A DNA stretch of 64,000 nucleotides, taken from contig NZ_JAKCWP010000003.1 of assembly GCF_028767125.1 (NCBI RefSeq), positions 124,001-188,000 on the forward strand, read 5' to 3'. The stretch comes from Chelativorans sp. YIM 93263 (GTDB taxonomy: Bacteria > Pseudomonadota > Alphaproteobacteria > Rhizobiales > Rhizobiaceae). Positions within the stretch are counted from its first letter, which is position 1, and the number at the start of each line of letters is the position of its first letter. Position numbers and translations under genes: made by a program. The notes under the pieces were generated by a model. That model saw only the letters and a list, made by a program, of their open reading frames with translations, did no database searches and had not been told where the DNA came from. Of the stretch, positions 1 to 7,576 are shown in pieces.

Positions 1-901
1 GAAGCTCCGGATAGCCTCCGGGCAGCCAGCAGGCATCGCAGGAGGCGTCCGGCGCATCGTCGGCAAGCGGCGAAAAGGGGACGAGTTCGGCGCCTACCTC
101 GCGCCAATGCCGGGCGGCGTGGGGATAGACGAAGGAGAATGCCGCATCCTGTGCGATGGCGATGCGCTGGCCCGGAGGCGGGAGGAAGTGCCCGTCCGCC
201 CCGCTGACGGTGGATACGGGACCCGCCGCACGCAGGACCGCATCGAGGTTTAGCGATTTCTCCATCGTGTCTGCCAGCCGCTCGATAAAGGCTTCTAGCG
301 CGGCGTGCTCGCTCGCCTGGACGAGGCCCAGATGCCTTTCGGGAAGCGCCATGTCGGGGTTGCGGTAGATCGCGCCGAGCACGGGGATGCCCGACGCTTC
401 GATCGCCGCGCGCGCCTGCGCCTCGTGCCGTTCGCTGGCGACCTGGTTGAGCACGACGGCGGCGATTTTCACGCCGGGATCGAAGGTGGCGAAGCCGTGG
501 GCGATGGCGGCGGCTGTTTGCGATTGGCCTGAAATGTCGAGCACCAGGAGGACCGGGAGACCATAGTGCCGCGCCAGATCGGCGGCGGCCCCCGAGCGAC
601 CATCCTCCTTGCGCACCCCGTCGAAAAGCCCCATGGCGCTTTCCACGATCAGCGCGTCGGCGCCATCCACCTGCTTCGAGAGCAACGAATCCAGCAGGCC
701 GGGTGCCATCGCCCAACTGTCGAGATTGACTCCGGGGCGACCGGTTGCGGCGGCGTGGAAGCCGGGATCGATATAGTCCGGCCCGGACTTGGCGCCAGCG
801 ACCGTCAGCCCTTGCCGCCGCAAAGCGCGCATAAGGCCGATGGTGACGCTGGTCTTGCCGGAGCCGGATCGCGCGGCTCCGATGATGAGGCCACGGGTCA
901 T
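1..901 (-). CDS. cobB: cobyrinic acid a,c-diamide synthase CobB, partial (3' end off the left edge)
   Basis: Glutamine-dependent ATP amidotransferase that amidates the a and c side chains of hydrogenobyrinic acid, late in aerobic B12 synthesis. The visible 300 codons begin [20 protein letters not shown], the P-loop-like ATP site of the CobB/CobQ family. They continue with the family signature SGPDYIDPGFH and a block ending in GGYPE (the C-terminal glutaminase side), where the window stops. The start ATG at 901 overlaps the cobA stop in an ATGA arrangement, so it is the last visible gene of the cobL-cobE-cobM-cobA-cobB unit. Family proteins are about 430 residues, so roughly 130 residues lie outside the window. 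It could be confused with CobQ, but a separate CobQ is present at 16.5 kb. Confidence 0.93.
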   Translation of the reverse strand, partial: MTRGLIIGAARSGSGKTSVTIGLMRALRRQGLTVAGAKSGPDYIDPGFHAAATGRPGVNLDSWAMAPGLLDSLLSKQVDGADALIVESAMGLFDGVRKEDGRSGAAADLARHYGLPVLLVLDISGQSQTAAAIAHGFATFDPGVKIAAVVLNQVASERHEAQARAAIEASGIPVLGAIYRNPDMALPERHLGLVQASEHAALEAFIERLADTMEKSLNLDAVLRAAGPVSTVSGADGHFLPPPGQRIAIAQDAAFSFVYPHAARHWREVGAELVPFSPLADDAPDASCDACWLPGGYPEL

Positions 902-1704
902 GGGATCAATGTTCCTTCCTGCTGCAACTGGCGCAGCGTTTCGCGCATGCGGACGATCTCCCCCACCACGATCAGCGCCGGAGCGCCGAAGCCTTCCGCG
1001 CGCGCCTTTTCGGCTATCTCGGAGAGCGTACCGGTCAGTACTCTTTCGTCAGTGGTTGTTGCGGACATGAGGATGGCGGCTGGCGTGGTGCCGGAAAGCC
1101 CGCCTTCCATGAGGGCGTCGGCGATCCGGTCCAGATTGCGCATGCCCATATAGATGACGAGCGGCTGGCCGGTTTTCGCCAGCGCGGCCCAGTCGAGATC
1201 GTCCGACGTTCCCGCCGCATGGCCGGTGGCGAGGATGACGGCCTTGTTGACGCCACGAAGCGTCACCGGAATGCCCGCCCCCGCCAACGCCCCGACGGCG
1301 GAGGTGATGCCCGGCAAGAAGCGGAAGGGAATGCCGGCCTTGGCGAGGGCCAGCGCCTCCTCGCCGCCGCGCCCGAAGGTGTTCGGGTCGCCACCCTTCA
1401 GCCGCAAGACACGGCGCCCTGCCCGGGCGTGCTCGATCATGAGTCTATTGATCTCTTCCTGCGGCGTCGAGGGCTTGCCCGCGCGCTTGCCGACAAAGAA
1501 ATGCTCCGCCTGCACGGCTACCTGCAACACATCCTGATCGACAAGAGCATCATAAATCACCACGTCGGCCTGTCCGAGCGCCGCCACCACGTCAAGCGTC
1601 AAACAGCCGAGCCCGCCCGGTCCGGCACCGGCAAGCCAGACATGACCCGGCTCGAAAGGTGCGGATGCATAAGGCAGCCGCGCTATGGCTTCACCAAGGC
1701 TCAT
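898..1704 (-). CDS. cobA: uroporphyrinogen-III C-methyltransferase CobA (SUMT)
   Basis: Adds SAM-derived methyls at C2 and C7 of uroporphyrinogen III to give precorrin-2, the committed step to corrins. The 268-residue protein has the SAM-site GAGPGG at residues 26-31, the VIYDALVD segment, and the family block [16 protein letters not shown] around residue 101-116. It is a stand-alone methyltransferase with no siroheme-synthase (CysG) N-terminal domain. It has a short leader of about 20 residues before the core, which matches the usual rhizobial length. Its start overlaps the cobM stop by four bases and its stop overlaps the cobB start. Family assignment is secure. Confidence 0.96.
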   Translation of the reverse strand: MSLGEAIARLPYASAPFEPGHVWLAGAGPGGLGCLTLDVVAALGQADVVIYDALVDQDVLQVAVQAEHFFVGKRAGKPSTPQEEINRLMIEHARAGRRVLRLKGGDPNTFGRGGEEALALAKAGIPFRFLPGITSAVGALAGAGIPVTLRGVNKAVILATGHAAGTSDDLDWAALAKTGQPLVIYMGMRNLDRIADALMEGGLSGTTPAAILMSATTTDERVLTGTLSEIAEKARAEGFGAPALIVVGEIVRMRETLRQLQQEGTLIP

Positions 1705-2465
1705 AGGCTCTCCCGTCCCCTGAAACGGCGCTGATAGCCGGCATCGTAGAGCGCGCTCTCCCGGAAATCCCCGGCTGCCAGGCCATGTCCGACAAAGACG
1801 ATGGCCGTGCGCTCGATTGGATTGCGCGCGGCTTCCGTCTCGATGGTCGCCAGCGTGCCATGCAGAATGCGCTCATCCGGCCAGGTTGCGCGGGCGACGA
1901 TGACGACCGGACAGTCCGGCCCGTAGAGCGGGGTGAGCTCGGCCACGATCTCTCCGAGCTTGTGGATGGCGAGGTGGACAGCAAGCGTCGCGCCCGTGCG
2001 GCCAAAACCCTCCAGCGTCTCGCCTTCCGGCATTTTCGAGGCGCGTCCGGAAACCCGCGTCAGCACCAGGCTCTGCGCGACTTCCGGGATCGTCAGCTCC
2101 CGCCCCAGCGCTGCCGCGGCGGCGGAGAAGGCCGGAACGCCGGGCGTGAGCGTATACGGGATGCCGTGCCGCTCCAGCCGCCGGATCTGCTCGGCCACAG
2201 CGCTCCAGACCGACAGATCGCCCGAGTGCAGCCGTGACACGTCCTGCCCCGCCTCGTGCGCGGCCACATATTCGGCCTCGATCTCGTCCAGCGCCATGGG
2301 CGCGGTGTCAACCAGTCGCACATCCGCCGGGCAGTAGGAAAGCAGTTCGGGCGGCACAATCGAACCGGCATAGAGGCAGACCGGGCACCGGGCGAGCAGG
2401 TCGCGTCCCCTGACGGTGATGAGATCCGCAGCGCCGGGACCGGCGCCGATGAAGTGTACGGTCAT
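1701..2465 (-). CDS. cobM: precorrin-4 C11-methyltransferase CobM
   Basis: Methylates C11 of precorrin-4 to give precorrin-5 using SAM. The protein starts [17 protein letters not shown], with the GAGPG SAM loop at residues 7-11, and carries the conserved [11 protein letters not shown] block and the [14 protein letters not shown] segment. Its length of 254 residues is normal. A longer open frame continues upstream to 2924, but that part is the shadow of cobE. The ATG at 2465 was chosen because it starts exactly at the methyltransferase fold and makes a 4-base ATGA overlap with cobE, as at every other junction in this unit. Confidence 0.95.
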   Translation of the reverse strand: MTVHFIGAGPGAADLITVRGRDLLARCPVCLYAGSIVPPELLSYCPADVRLVDTAPMALDEIEAEYVAAHEAGQDVSRLHSGDLSVWSAVAEQIRRLERHGIPYTLTPGVPAFSAAAAALGRELTIPEVAQSLVLTRVSGRASKMPEGETLEGFGRTGATLAVHLAIHKLGEIVAELTPLYGPDCPVVIVARATWPDERILHGTLATIETEAARNPIERTAIVFVGHGLAAGDFRESALYDAGYQRRFRGRESL

Positions 2466-3211
2466 GTCTCGTCCCTGTTCTGCGCGATGGCGCATGTCAC
2501 GTTGCCCTCGGCGATGCGCGGGCCCAAGAGCCGGCTTCTCTCCCCGGCCGCCGCGAGCGCCGCCGCTTCTGAGAGTGAGGCAATCCCGGTCGCCGCGAGG
2601 GAAGCCTCCGAGCGTGTGAGGCAGCGGTCGGAGGCGCGCTGCAGGTCTGCTTGAGCGACGGCGATGAGCGGGAGGCCGAGGGCCTTTGCCGCCTCGATGA
2701 TTGCCGGCTCGAGAGCCTTTGCTTCGGATGTGGCGAGGGCTTCCAATCGCTCGTAAGAAATGTCGTTCTCCGTACCGGTCTCGTTCGAGGCGCGCCCCCC
2801 GTAGTGACAGGCTCGCACTCGCTTGGCACCTTTGCCTTGTAGAGGCAGGGCCGTTTCGCGTGGAGACTCTTCTGCCGATTCCCCCACTCCGTCTCGACCT
2901 CCGGCCGATCCACCTCTCCCCCAACGCTGTTGGGGGAGAGGAAAGGCGCGCCGCATCGCGGCCGGCGCTTCCTCTACCCCGTTACGGGGGAGAGGTGGAT
3001 CGGGGCGAAGCCCCGAGACGGAGTGGGGGAACGGCGTCTCCACATCCAAAAAACCTGCCCGCAAAGGAGGAGAAGAAATTCCAGCCGAGTTGCCGTACAC
3101 TTCTCCTCTCCGCATTGGCGAATCGTACAAAACAGCAAGCGCCGCCTCCACCGCTGCGATCACCTCGCCCGCGGAAATACCTTTCCGGCATCCAATCCCC
3201 GCCACCCTCAT
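2462..3211 (-). CDS. cobE: cobalamin biosynthesis protein CobE with an in-frame repeat insertion
   Basis: CobE is a small protein related to the C-terminal part of CbiG. It is needed for aerobic B12 synthesis, and its exact role is not settled. The start ([11 protein letters not shown], residues 1-11) and the C-terminal half (from about residue 153, including [13 protein letters not shown] and [18 protein letters not shown]) are typical. CobE proteins are usually about 130-150 residues; this one is 249. The extra roughly 100 residues (about 31-150) lack family similarity and are the translation of a palindromic repeat (2880-3030, residues 61-111) plus a degenerate second copy (2810-2850). The frame is kept, with no stop. 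It overlaps cobL (ATGA at 3208-3211) and cobM. Whether the protein still works cannot be read from the sequence, but the intact frame suggests it does. Confidence 0.85.
   Translation of the reverse strand: MRVAGIGCRKGISAGEVIAAVEAALAVLYDSPMRRGEVYGNSAGISSPPLRAGFLDVETPFPHSVSGLRPDPPLPRNGVEEAPAAMRRAFPLPQQRWGRGGSAGGRDGVGESAEESPRETALPLQGKGAKRVRACHYGGRASNETGTENDISYERLEALATSEAKALEPAIIEAAKALGLPLIAVAQADLQRASDRCLTRSEASLAATGIASLSEAAALAAAGERSRLLGPRIAEGNVTCAIAQNRDET
2810..2850. repeat. degenerate second copy of the repeat family inside cobE
   Basis: This stretch aligns with 8414-8452 of the cobG element. It shares the block CTCGCAxTCGCTxGGCACCT and has about 32 of 39 positions identical by eye. The hairpin next to it has decayed. 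It suggests an older insertion beside the intact element at 2880-3030. Confidence 0.6.
2880..3030. repeat. palindromic repeat element inserted in cobE
   Basis: A 151-base nested palindrome. The outer arms 2880-2896 and 3014-3030 are perfect 17-base inverted repeats. The next arms, 2905-2922 and 2986-3003, match over 18 bases. Inside is a perfect hairpin (2914-2940, 12-base stem, 3-base loop) and a second imperfect one (2971-2995). The centre (2954-2967) reads CATCGCGGCCGGCG, a core shared with the elements in cobI and cobG. It is translated as residues 61-111 of CobE, in a different codon phase from the copy in cobI. Confidence 0.9.
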
Positions 3212-4449
3212 GGCTTCCTCCAGACCCACTGGGTCACGGGCATAGCCGGACGCCATCCGTTCATGCCGCCGATGGGGGCGGCACGGGAGAGCGCGATCCG
3301 GGTGAGATCGCCACCGAAACGGGCGTGGAGGCCGAGCAGCACCGTCTCCATTTCCAAGGTTACCGCATTGGCGACGAGGCGCCCGCCGGGCTTCAGCACT
3401 TCCATTGCCGAGTCCGCCACCCCGGCATCGCTGCCCCCGCCGCCGATAAATACGGCGTCCGGCGCGGGCATCCCTTCGAGCGCGGCAGGCGCGGCGCCTT
3501 CGACCACCTTCAGATCCGGCACGCCGAGTTCGCCCGCGTTGCGGCGGATGCGTCCGGCCCGCTCGGCAGCGGCTTCCACCGCCACGGCGCGCATCGATGG
3601 ATCGGCCAGCATCCACTCGATGGCGACGGAGCCCGCGCCGGCACCGATGTCCCACAGCATCTCCCCGCGCCGGGGCGCGAGCGCGGAGAGCGTGAGCGCG
3701 CGGATCTCGCGCTTGGTGATCTGGCCATCGTGCTCGAAGAGATCGTCGGAAAGGCCGGGGGCAAGCGGCAGGATACGCGCGTCCTCAGCTACCTCCACCT
3801 CGATCGCCACCACATTGAGCGGATCGAAGGTTCGCTCGCCGACTTCTTCAGCACGGAAGGTGCTCACTGTCTCGCGGGAACCGCCCAGCGCCTCCAGCAC
3901 ATGAATGCGTGAGGCGCCGAAACCCTTTCGCGCCATCAGGGTGGCGACCGTTCTCGGTCCCTCGCCATCCGAGGTTAGCGCTATGATATGCCGGCCGGGA
4001 TGCAGGAGCGGCAGGATATGTTCGACCGGGCGGCCGTGCAGCGAGACGGTCTCCACTTCCTGCAAGGCCCAGCCGAGCCATGCTGCAGCCAGACTAAAGG
4101 CCGATGGGGCGGGCAAGACCAGCATCTCGGAGCTATCGACATGGCGGGCGAGCGTGGCACCAACGCCGTAGTAAAACGGATCGCCCGAAGCGAGTACGCA
4201 GACACGGCGGCCGCGTAAGGAGAGCACGTCCTTCATGGCGCTGTCGAAGGGTGCCGGCCAGGGCCGTGTTTCGCCCTCGATCAGCGCTCTGGCGAGGTCG
4301 AGATGCCGCCGGCCGCCGAAGACGAATTCAGCGCCCGCAACGAGGGCGCGCGCATCAGGGCTCAGGCCGTCGCTTCCGTCCTCGCCGATGCCGACGAGAG
4401 CGAGCCATTTTCCCGTTGCGTCGGCATGGGTCCATTCCCTAGATGGCAT
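3208..4449 (-). CDS. cobL: precorrin-6Y C5,15-methyltransferase (decarboxylating) CobL
   Basis: Bifunctional enzyme that methylates C5 and C15 of precorrin-6B and decarboxylates the C12 acetate, giving precorrin-8x. The N-terminal CbiE-like tetrapyrrole methylase domain (about residues 18-210) shows LALVGIGEDGSDGLS and VLASGDPFYYGVG. The C-terminal CbiT-like domain has a Rossmann SAM site, LWDIGAGAGSVAIEW, followed by FIGGGG. At 413 residues it is full length. The ATG at 4449 is preferred over upstream frame extension because the extension is antisense to cobK. The start codon shares CATG (4447-4450) with the first possible cobK start on the other strand. Confidence 0.95.
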   Translation of the reverse strand: MPSREWTHADATGKWLALVGIGEDGSDGLSPDARALVAGAEFVFGGRRHLDLARALIEGETRPWPAPFDSAMKDVLSLRGRRVCVLASGDPFYYGVGATLARHVDSSEMLVLPAPSAFSLAAAWLGWALQEVETVSLHGRPVEHILPLLHPGRHIIALTSDGEGPRTVATLMARKGFGASRIHVLEALGGSRETVSTFRAEEVGERTFDPLNVVAIEVEVAEDARILPLAPGLSDDLFEHDGQITKREIRALTLSALAPRRGEMLWDIGAGAGSVAIEWMLADPSMRAVAVEAAAERAGRIRRNAGELGVPDLKVVEGAAPAALEGMPAPDAVFIGGGGSDAGVADSAMEVLKPGGRLVANAVTLEMETVLLGLHARFGGDLTRIALSRAAPIGGMNGWRPAMPVTQWVWRKP

Positions 4450-5221
4450 GATGACCCCTCGGCGCGTTCTCATACTCGGCGGCACGGGCGAGGCGCGGCG
4501 GCTTGCCGAAGCGCTGGCCGGCGAATCCGCGCTCGAAATCACCCTGTCGCTTGCCGGGCGCACGGCGCAGCCGCGCGCGCAAGCGGGGAAAGTGCGCGTC
4601 GGCGGCTTCGGCGGGGCCGAGGGGCTGGCGCGCTGCATTCGTGACGAGGGCATCGGGATTCTGGTCGACGCCACCCATCCCTTCGCTGCCCGCATTTCGG
4701 AAAATGCCGAGCATGCGGCGGCTCAGGCGGCGGTGCCGCTCGTTAAGCTGGAGCGCCCGCCCTGGCAGGCTGTCGAGGGCGACCGCTGGATCGAGGCGAT
4801 GGACGCCACTGACGCCGCGCGCCTTCTGGGCGAGCCCCCACGCACGGTCTTCCTCGCCATCGGCCGGCAGGAACTTGCCCCTTTCGCCGCCCTGCCCCGG
4901 CACCGCTACATTATTCGCAGCGTCGATCCGGTCGATCGAGCGGAGGCCCCGGCCAATGCGCGCTTCATTCTCGAACGCGGTCCCTTTGGGGAAGCGGCGG
5001 AACGGGCGCTTTTCGCGGAAAACGGCGTGGAAATCGTCGTTGCCAAGAACAGCGGCGGCGATGCCACGTATGGCAAGATCGCCGCGGCGCGCGCGCTTGC
5101 GCTGCCCGTCATCATGGTGCGCCGCCCCCGCCCAGTGGCGGAAGACGGTGTTGCGACTGTCGAAGAGGCGGTCGCGCGCATCCGTCATCTGACGGGCCTC
5201 CCGGCCGAGCGCGGGGAGTAG
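4448..5221 (+). CDS. cobK: precorrin-6A reductase CobK
   Basis: NADPH-dependent reduction of precorrin-6A to precorrin-6B (precorrin-6x to 6y). It has the N-terminal nucleotide fold VLILGGTGEARRLAEAL, the conserved DATHPFA motif and, near the end, KNSGGDATYGKIAAAR. Two adjacent ATGs (4448 and 4451) are possible, giving 257 or 256 residues. It is the only gene on the plus strand among cobG to cobB. Its start overlaps the cobL start, and its last 37 bases overlap the end of cobJ on the opposite strand. Any minus-strand transcript running from cobJ into cobL is therefore antisense to the whole of cobK. Confidence 0.95.
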   Translation: MMTPRRVLILGGTGEARRLAEALAGESALEITLSLAGRTAQPRAQAGKVRVGGFGGAEGLARCIRDEGIGILVDATHPFAARISENAEHAAAQAAVPLVKLERPPWQAVEGDRWIEAMDATDAARLLGEPPRTVFLAIGRQELAPFAALPRHRYIIRSVDPVDRAEAPANARFILERGPFGEAAERALFAENGVEIVVAKNSGGDATYGKIAAARALALPVIMVRRPRPVAEDGVATVEEAVARIRHLTGLPAERGE

Positions 5222-5949
5222 ACGAGCGGCGCCTTTCCCGCGCGTGCGATCACGCGTGTTTCTTGCGAGCCGACGATAATGCAGGTCGCCATGTCGGCCT
5301 GATCGGGATGGACCTCAGCCAGCGTAGCGACCGCCATGCGCTCGTCCGGACGGCCGACCGCGCGGCCGAAGATGACCGGCGTCGCGGAGGGCAAAATCTC
5401 GCGCAGAAGCTCGAAGGCACGGCCAAGCTGCCACGGGCGGGCGCGGCTAATGGGATTGTAGAAGGCGAGCACGAAGCCGGCGCCAGCGGCCGCGCGTAGG
5501 CGGCTTTCGATCAGTTCCCACGGCTTCAGATTGTCGGAAAGGGAAAGGGCGCAGAAATCGTGCCCGAGCGGCGCGCCCGCACGTGCGGCGACGGCAAGCA
5601 TGGCCGTGATGCCGGGCACGAGCCGGAAATCGATCTCGCGCCAGGCGGCGGGACCTTCCTCGATCGCCTCGCACATGGCCGCGGCCATGGCGAAGACGCC
5701 GGCATCCCCGCCCGAGACCACGGCCACGCTACGCCCAGCCGCCGCCATTTCCAGCGCGGCGCGGGCGCGGGCAAGCTCTTCGCGGTTGTCGGAGGCATGG
5801 CGCCTCTTGTCGGAGGCAAGCTCCAGCCGGTCGAGATAGGGGCCGTAGCCGAAGAAGTCGCTCGCCGCCTCGACCGCGGCGCGCGCTTCGGGCGTCGTCT
5901 GGTCGGGGCTGCCGGGGCCGAGGCCTATGACCGTGAGGCTGCCGGTCAT
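5185..5949 (-). CDS. cobJ: precorrin-3B C17-methyltransferase CobJ
   Basis: Methylates C17 of precorrin-3B and drives ring contraction to precorrin-4. It starts MTGSLTVIGLGPGSPDQTTP with the SAM loop GLGPGS, and carries VVSGGDAGVFAMA, LVPGITAMLA and the family block FYNPISRARPWQL. Its length of 254 residues is normal. It starts within the ATGA shared with the cobI stop (5946-5949) and overlaps cobK tail to tail by 37 bases. It is the last gene of the riboswitch-led unit before the strand interruption by cobK. Confidence 0.96.
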   Translation of the reverse strand: MTGSLTVIGLGPGSPDQTTPEARAAVEAASDFFGYGPYLDRLELASDKRRHASDNREELARARAALEMAAAGRSVAVVSGGDAGVFAMAAAMCEAIEEGPAAWREIDFRLVPGITAMLAVAARAGAPLGHDFCALSLSDNLKPWELIESRLRAAAGAGFVLAFYNPISRARPWQLGRAFELLREILPSATPVIFGRAVGRPDERMAVATLAEVHPDQADMATCIIVGSQETRVIARAGKAPLVYSPRSAGRPVR

Positions 5950-6944
5950 GGGCGTGTCCTCGGGCTTGCGGGGGCGTCAGCGGCTGCAGCGTTGGTTTCA
6001 TCCAAATGGTTGGCTTTCGCCTGTGGAATTTCCTCTGCCGGGGACCCCCTCACCGACCCCGCTTCGCGGGGCCACCTCTCCCCCACATTTTGTGGGGGAG
6101 AGGAATGGGCACCTTTCATCGCGGCCAGCGATTCCTCTCCCTCGTCCTGAGCCTGTCGAAGGGCGGGGGAGAGAGCCTGCCCCGGGCTTGATCCGGGGTG
6201 GTCCGCGACGTCCGCATTGATCTCTTGCCCACGCCATCCCGGCACGAGCACAATGGAAAAATAGGCTGCCTTGTCGTTCGGCTTCTCGGAAAGGGGCATG
6301 GTCACCATCGCCTCCATGGTGCCGCGCTCTACGAAGACAGCCTCGCCAAGCTTGCCGGCGGTCTCGAGCGCGCGGCGGATCTTCGGCAGGTTGCGGCCGA
6401 CCTTCATGATAATCGCGGCGTCCGCGCCGTCCATCCGGCGGGCAAGCTCCGACTCCGGCAGCGTACCGGGCAGTACGGACAGCACATCGTCGCCCTGGGC
6501 GATAGGCAGGCCGACAGCCGACCAACAGCCGGACATGGCGGTGATGCCGGCGACGACCTCCGTCGGATAAAGGTGCGCCAACCGTACATGTAGGTGCATG
6601 TAGGAGCCGAAGAACAGCGGGTCGCCTTCGCTCAGCACCACGACCGTGTGGCCCGCCGCAAGGTGTTCTTCCACGGTCCGGGCGGATTCCTCGTAAAAGT
6701 CCTGGATGACCTTTTTATAGGCCGGGTCGTCCTTGGGGATTTCCGTCGTCACCGGATAAAGAAGCGGTAATTCCACTGCTTTCCGACCGATATGCGCGGC
6801 GGCAATCGTGCGCGCATTGGAAACGTGGCCGCGCTTTGCGAAATGGGCCACGACATCGGCGCGCGCGAGCGCGTTGACCGCCTTGAGCGTGATGAGTTCC
6901 GGGTCGCCCGGCCCGGTGCCGACGCCGATCAATTGTCCGCTCAT
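5946..6944 (-). CDS. cobI: precorrin-2 C20-methyltransferase CobI with a repeat-derived C-terminal tail
   Basis: Methylates C20 of precorrin-2 to precorrin-3A. The core (residues 1 to about 243) is typical: GVGTGPGDPELITLKA at the start, SEGDPLFFGSYMH in the middle and PLSEKPNDKAAYFSIVLVPGW at the end. Family members end near there (about 240-255 residues), but this protein runs to 332. The extra roughly 85 residues are low-complexity and are read through a composite palindromic repeat (6044-6210, residues about 245-300). The final part still overlaps the cobJ start by ATGA, so the original gene junction survived the insertion. The start at 6944 gives the ATGA overlap with cobH; the longer upstream frame is a shadow. 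Confidence 0.93.
   Translation of the reverse strand: MSGQLIGVGTGPGDPELITLKAVNALARADVVAHFAKRGHVSNARTIAAAHIGRKAVELPLLYPVTTEIPKDDPAYKKVIQDFYEESARTVEEHLAAGHTVVVLSEGDPLFFGSYMHLHVRLAHLYPTEVVAGITAMSGCWSAVGLPIAQGDDVLSVLPGTLPESELARRMDGADAAIIMKVGRNLPKIRRALETAGKLGEAVFVERGTMEAMVTMPLSEKPNDKAAYFSIVLVPGWRGQEINADVADHPGSSPGQALSPALRQAQDEGEESLAAMKGAHSSPPQNVGERWPREAGSVRGSPAEEIPQAKANHLDETNAAAADAPASPRTRP
6044..6210. repeat. composite palindromic repeat element inserted in the 3' part of cobI
   Basis: It begins CCCCCTCACCGACCCCGC, which is nearly the reverse complement of the right end of the cobG element. It contains a perfect 13-base-stem hairpin at 6075-6103 and the family core CATCGCGGCCAGCG at 6117-6130. Its second half is replaced by two other short repeats common in alphaproteobacterial genomes: TCCTGAGCCTGTCGAAGG (6144-6161) and a CCCGGGCTTGATCCGGGG palindrome (6180-6198). 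All of it is coding in CobI. Confidence 0.8.
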
Positions 6945-7576
6945 ATGCCTGCCCTCGCCAATGCGTTCACCGCCGCCGCCGTCATGGCGCTGCCGCCGAG
7001 CCGCCCGCGCACGACGGCGAACGGAATGCCATGGTCGCCCGCCGCCAGCGCTTCCTTCGATTCCGCCGCGCCGACGAAGCCGACCGGCATGCCGATGATG
7101 GCCGCCGGCCTCGGCGCATCGGCCGCGAGCATATCGAGGAGATAAAAGAGTGCCGTTGGCGCGTTGCCGATGGCGACAACCGAACCTTCCAGCCGGTCGC
7201 GCCAAAGTTCGAGCGCGGCGGCCGAGCGGGTGTTGCCGACCTTCTCCGCCATCTCGGGCGTGCGCGAATCGCGCAGCGTGCAGACCACATCATTGCCGGC
7301 GGGGAGCCGGGCGCGCGTGATGCCGTGGGCCACCATCTCGGCGTCGCAGAAGATCGGCGCGCCGTTTGCCAGTGCGGTCAGCGCCGCCTCCACGAAGCCG
7401 GATGAGAAGATGAAATCTCGCGCCGCCTCCACCATGCCGCAAGCATGGATCATGCGGATCGCCACAGCGGCTTCGGCTTCGGAAAATCGCGACAGGTCCG
7501 CCTCCGCCCGGATGATGGCGAAGGACTTTTCGTAGATGGCGGCGCCGTCGCGGATGTAGTCGGAATGGGTGCTCAT
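6941..7576 (-). CDS. cobH: precorrin-8X methylmutase CobH
   Basis: Moves the C11 methyl group to C12, converting precorrin-8x to hydrogenobyrinic acid. The start at 7576 (MSTHSDYIRDGAAIYEKSF) fits homologues and overlaps the cobG stop by ATGA; the longer open frame upstream is a cobG shadow. The catalytic histidine is His44 in RMIHACGM. Other family blocks present are GAPIFCDAEMVAHGITR, GNAPTALF and GMPVGFVGAAESKE. At 211 residues it is normal. Confidence 0.96.
   Translation of the reverse strand: MSTHSDYIRDGAAIYEKSFAIIRAEADLSRFSEAEAAVAIRMIHACGMVEAARDFIFSSGFVEAALTALANGAPIFCDAEMVAHGITRARLPAGNDVVCTLRDSRTPEMAEKVGNTRSAAALELWRDRLEGSVVAIGNAPTALFYLLDMLAADAPRPAAIIGMPVGFVGAAESKEALAAGDHGIPFAVVRGRLGGSAMTAAAVNALARAGI

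Noticed and set aside
2701-3912. Plus-strand open frame of 403 codons opposite cobE and cobL
   Set aside because: It is a shadow produced by GC-rich third positions and the palindromic repeat, which is open in several frames on both strands.
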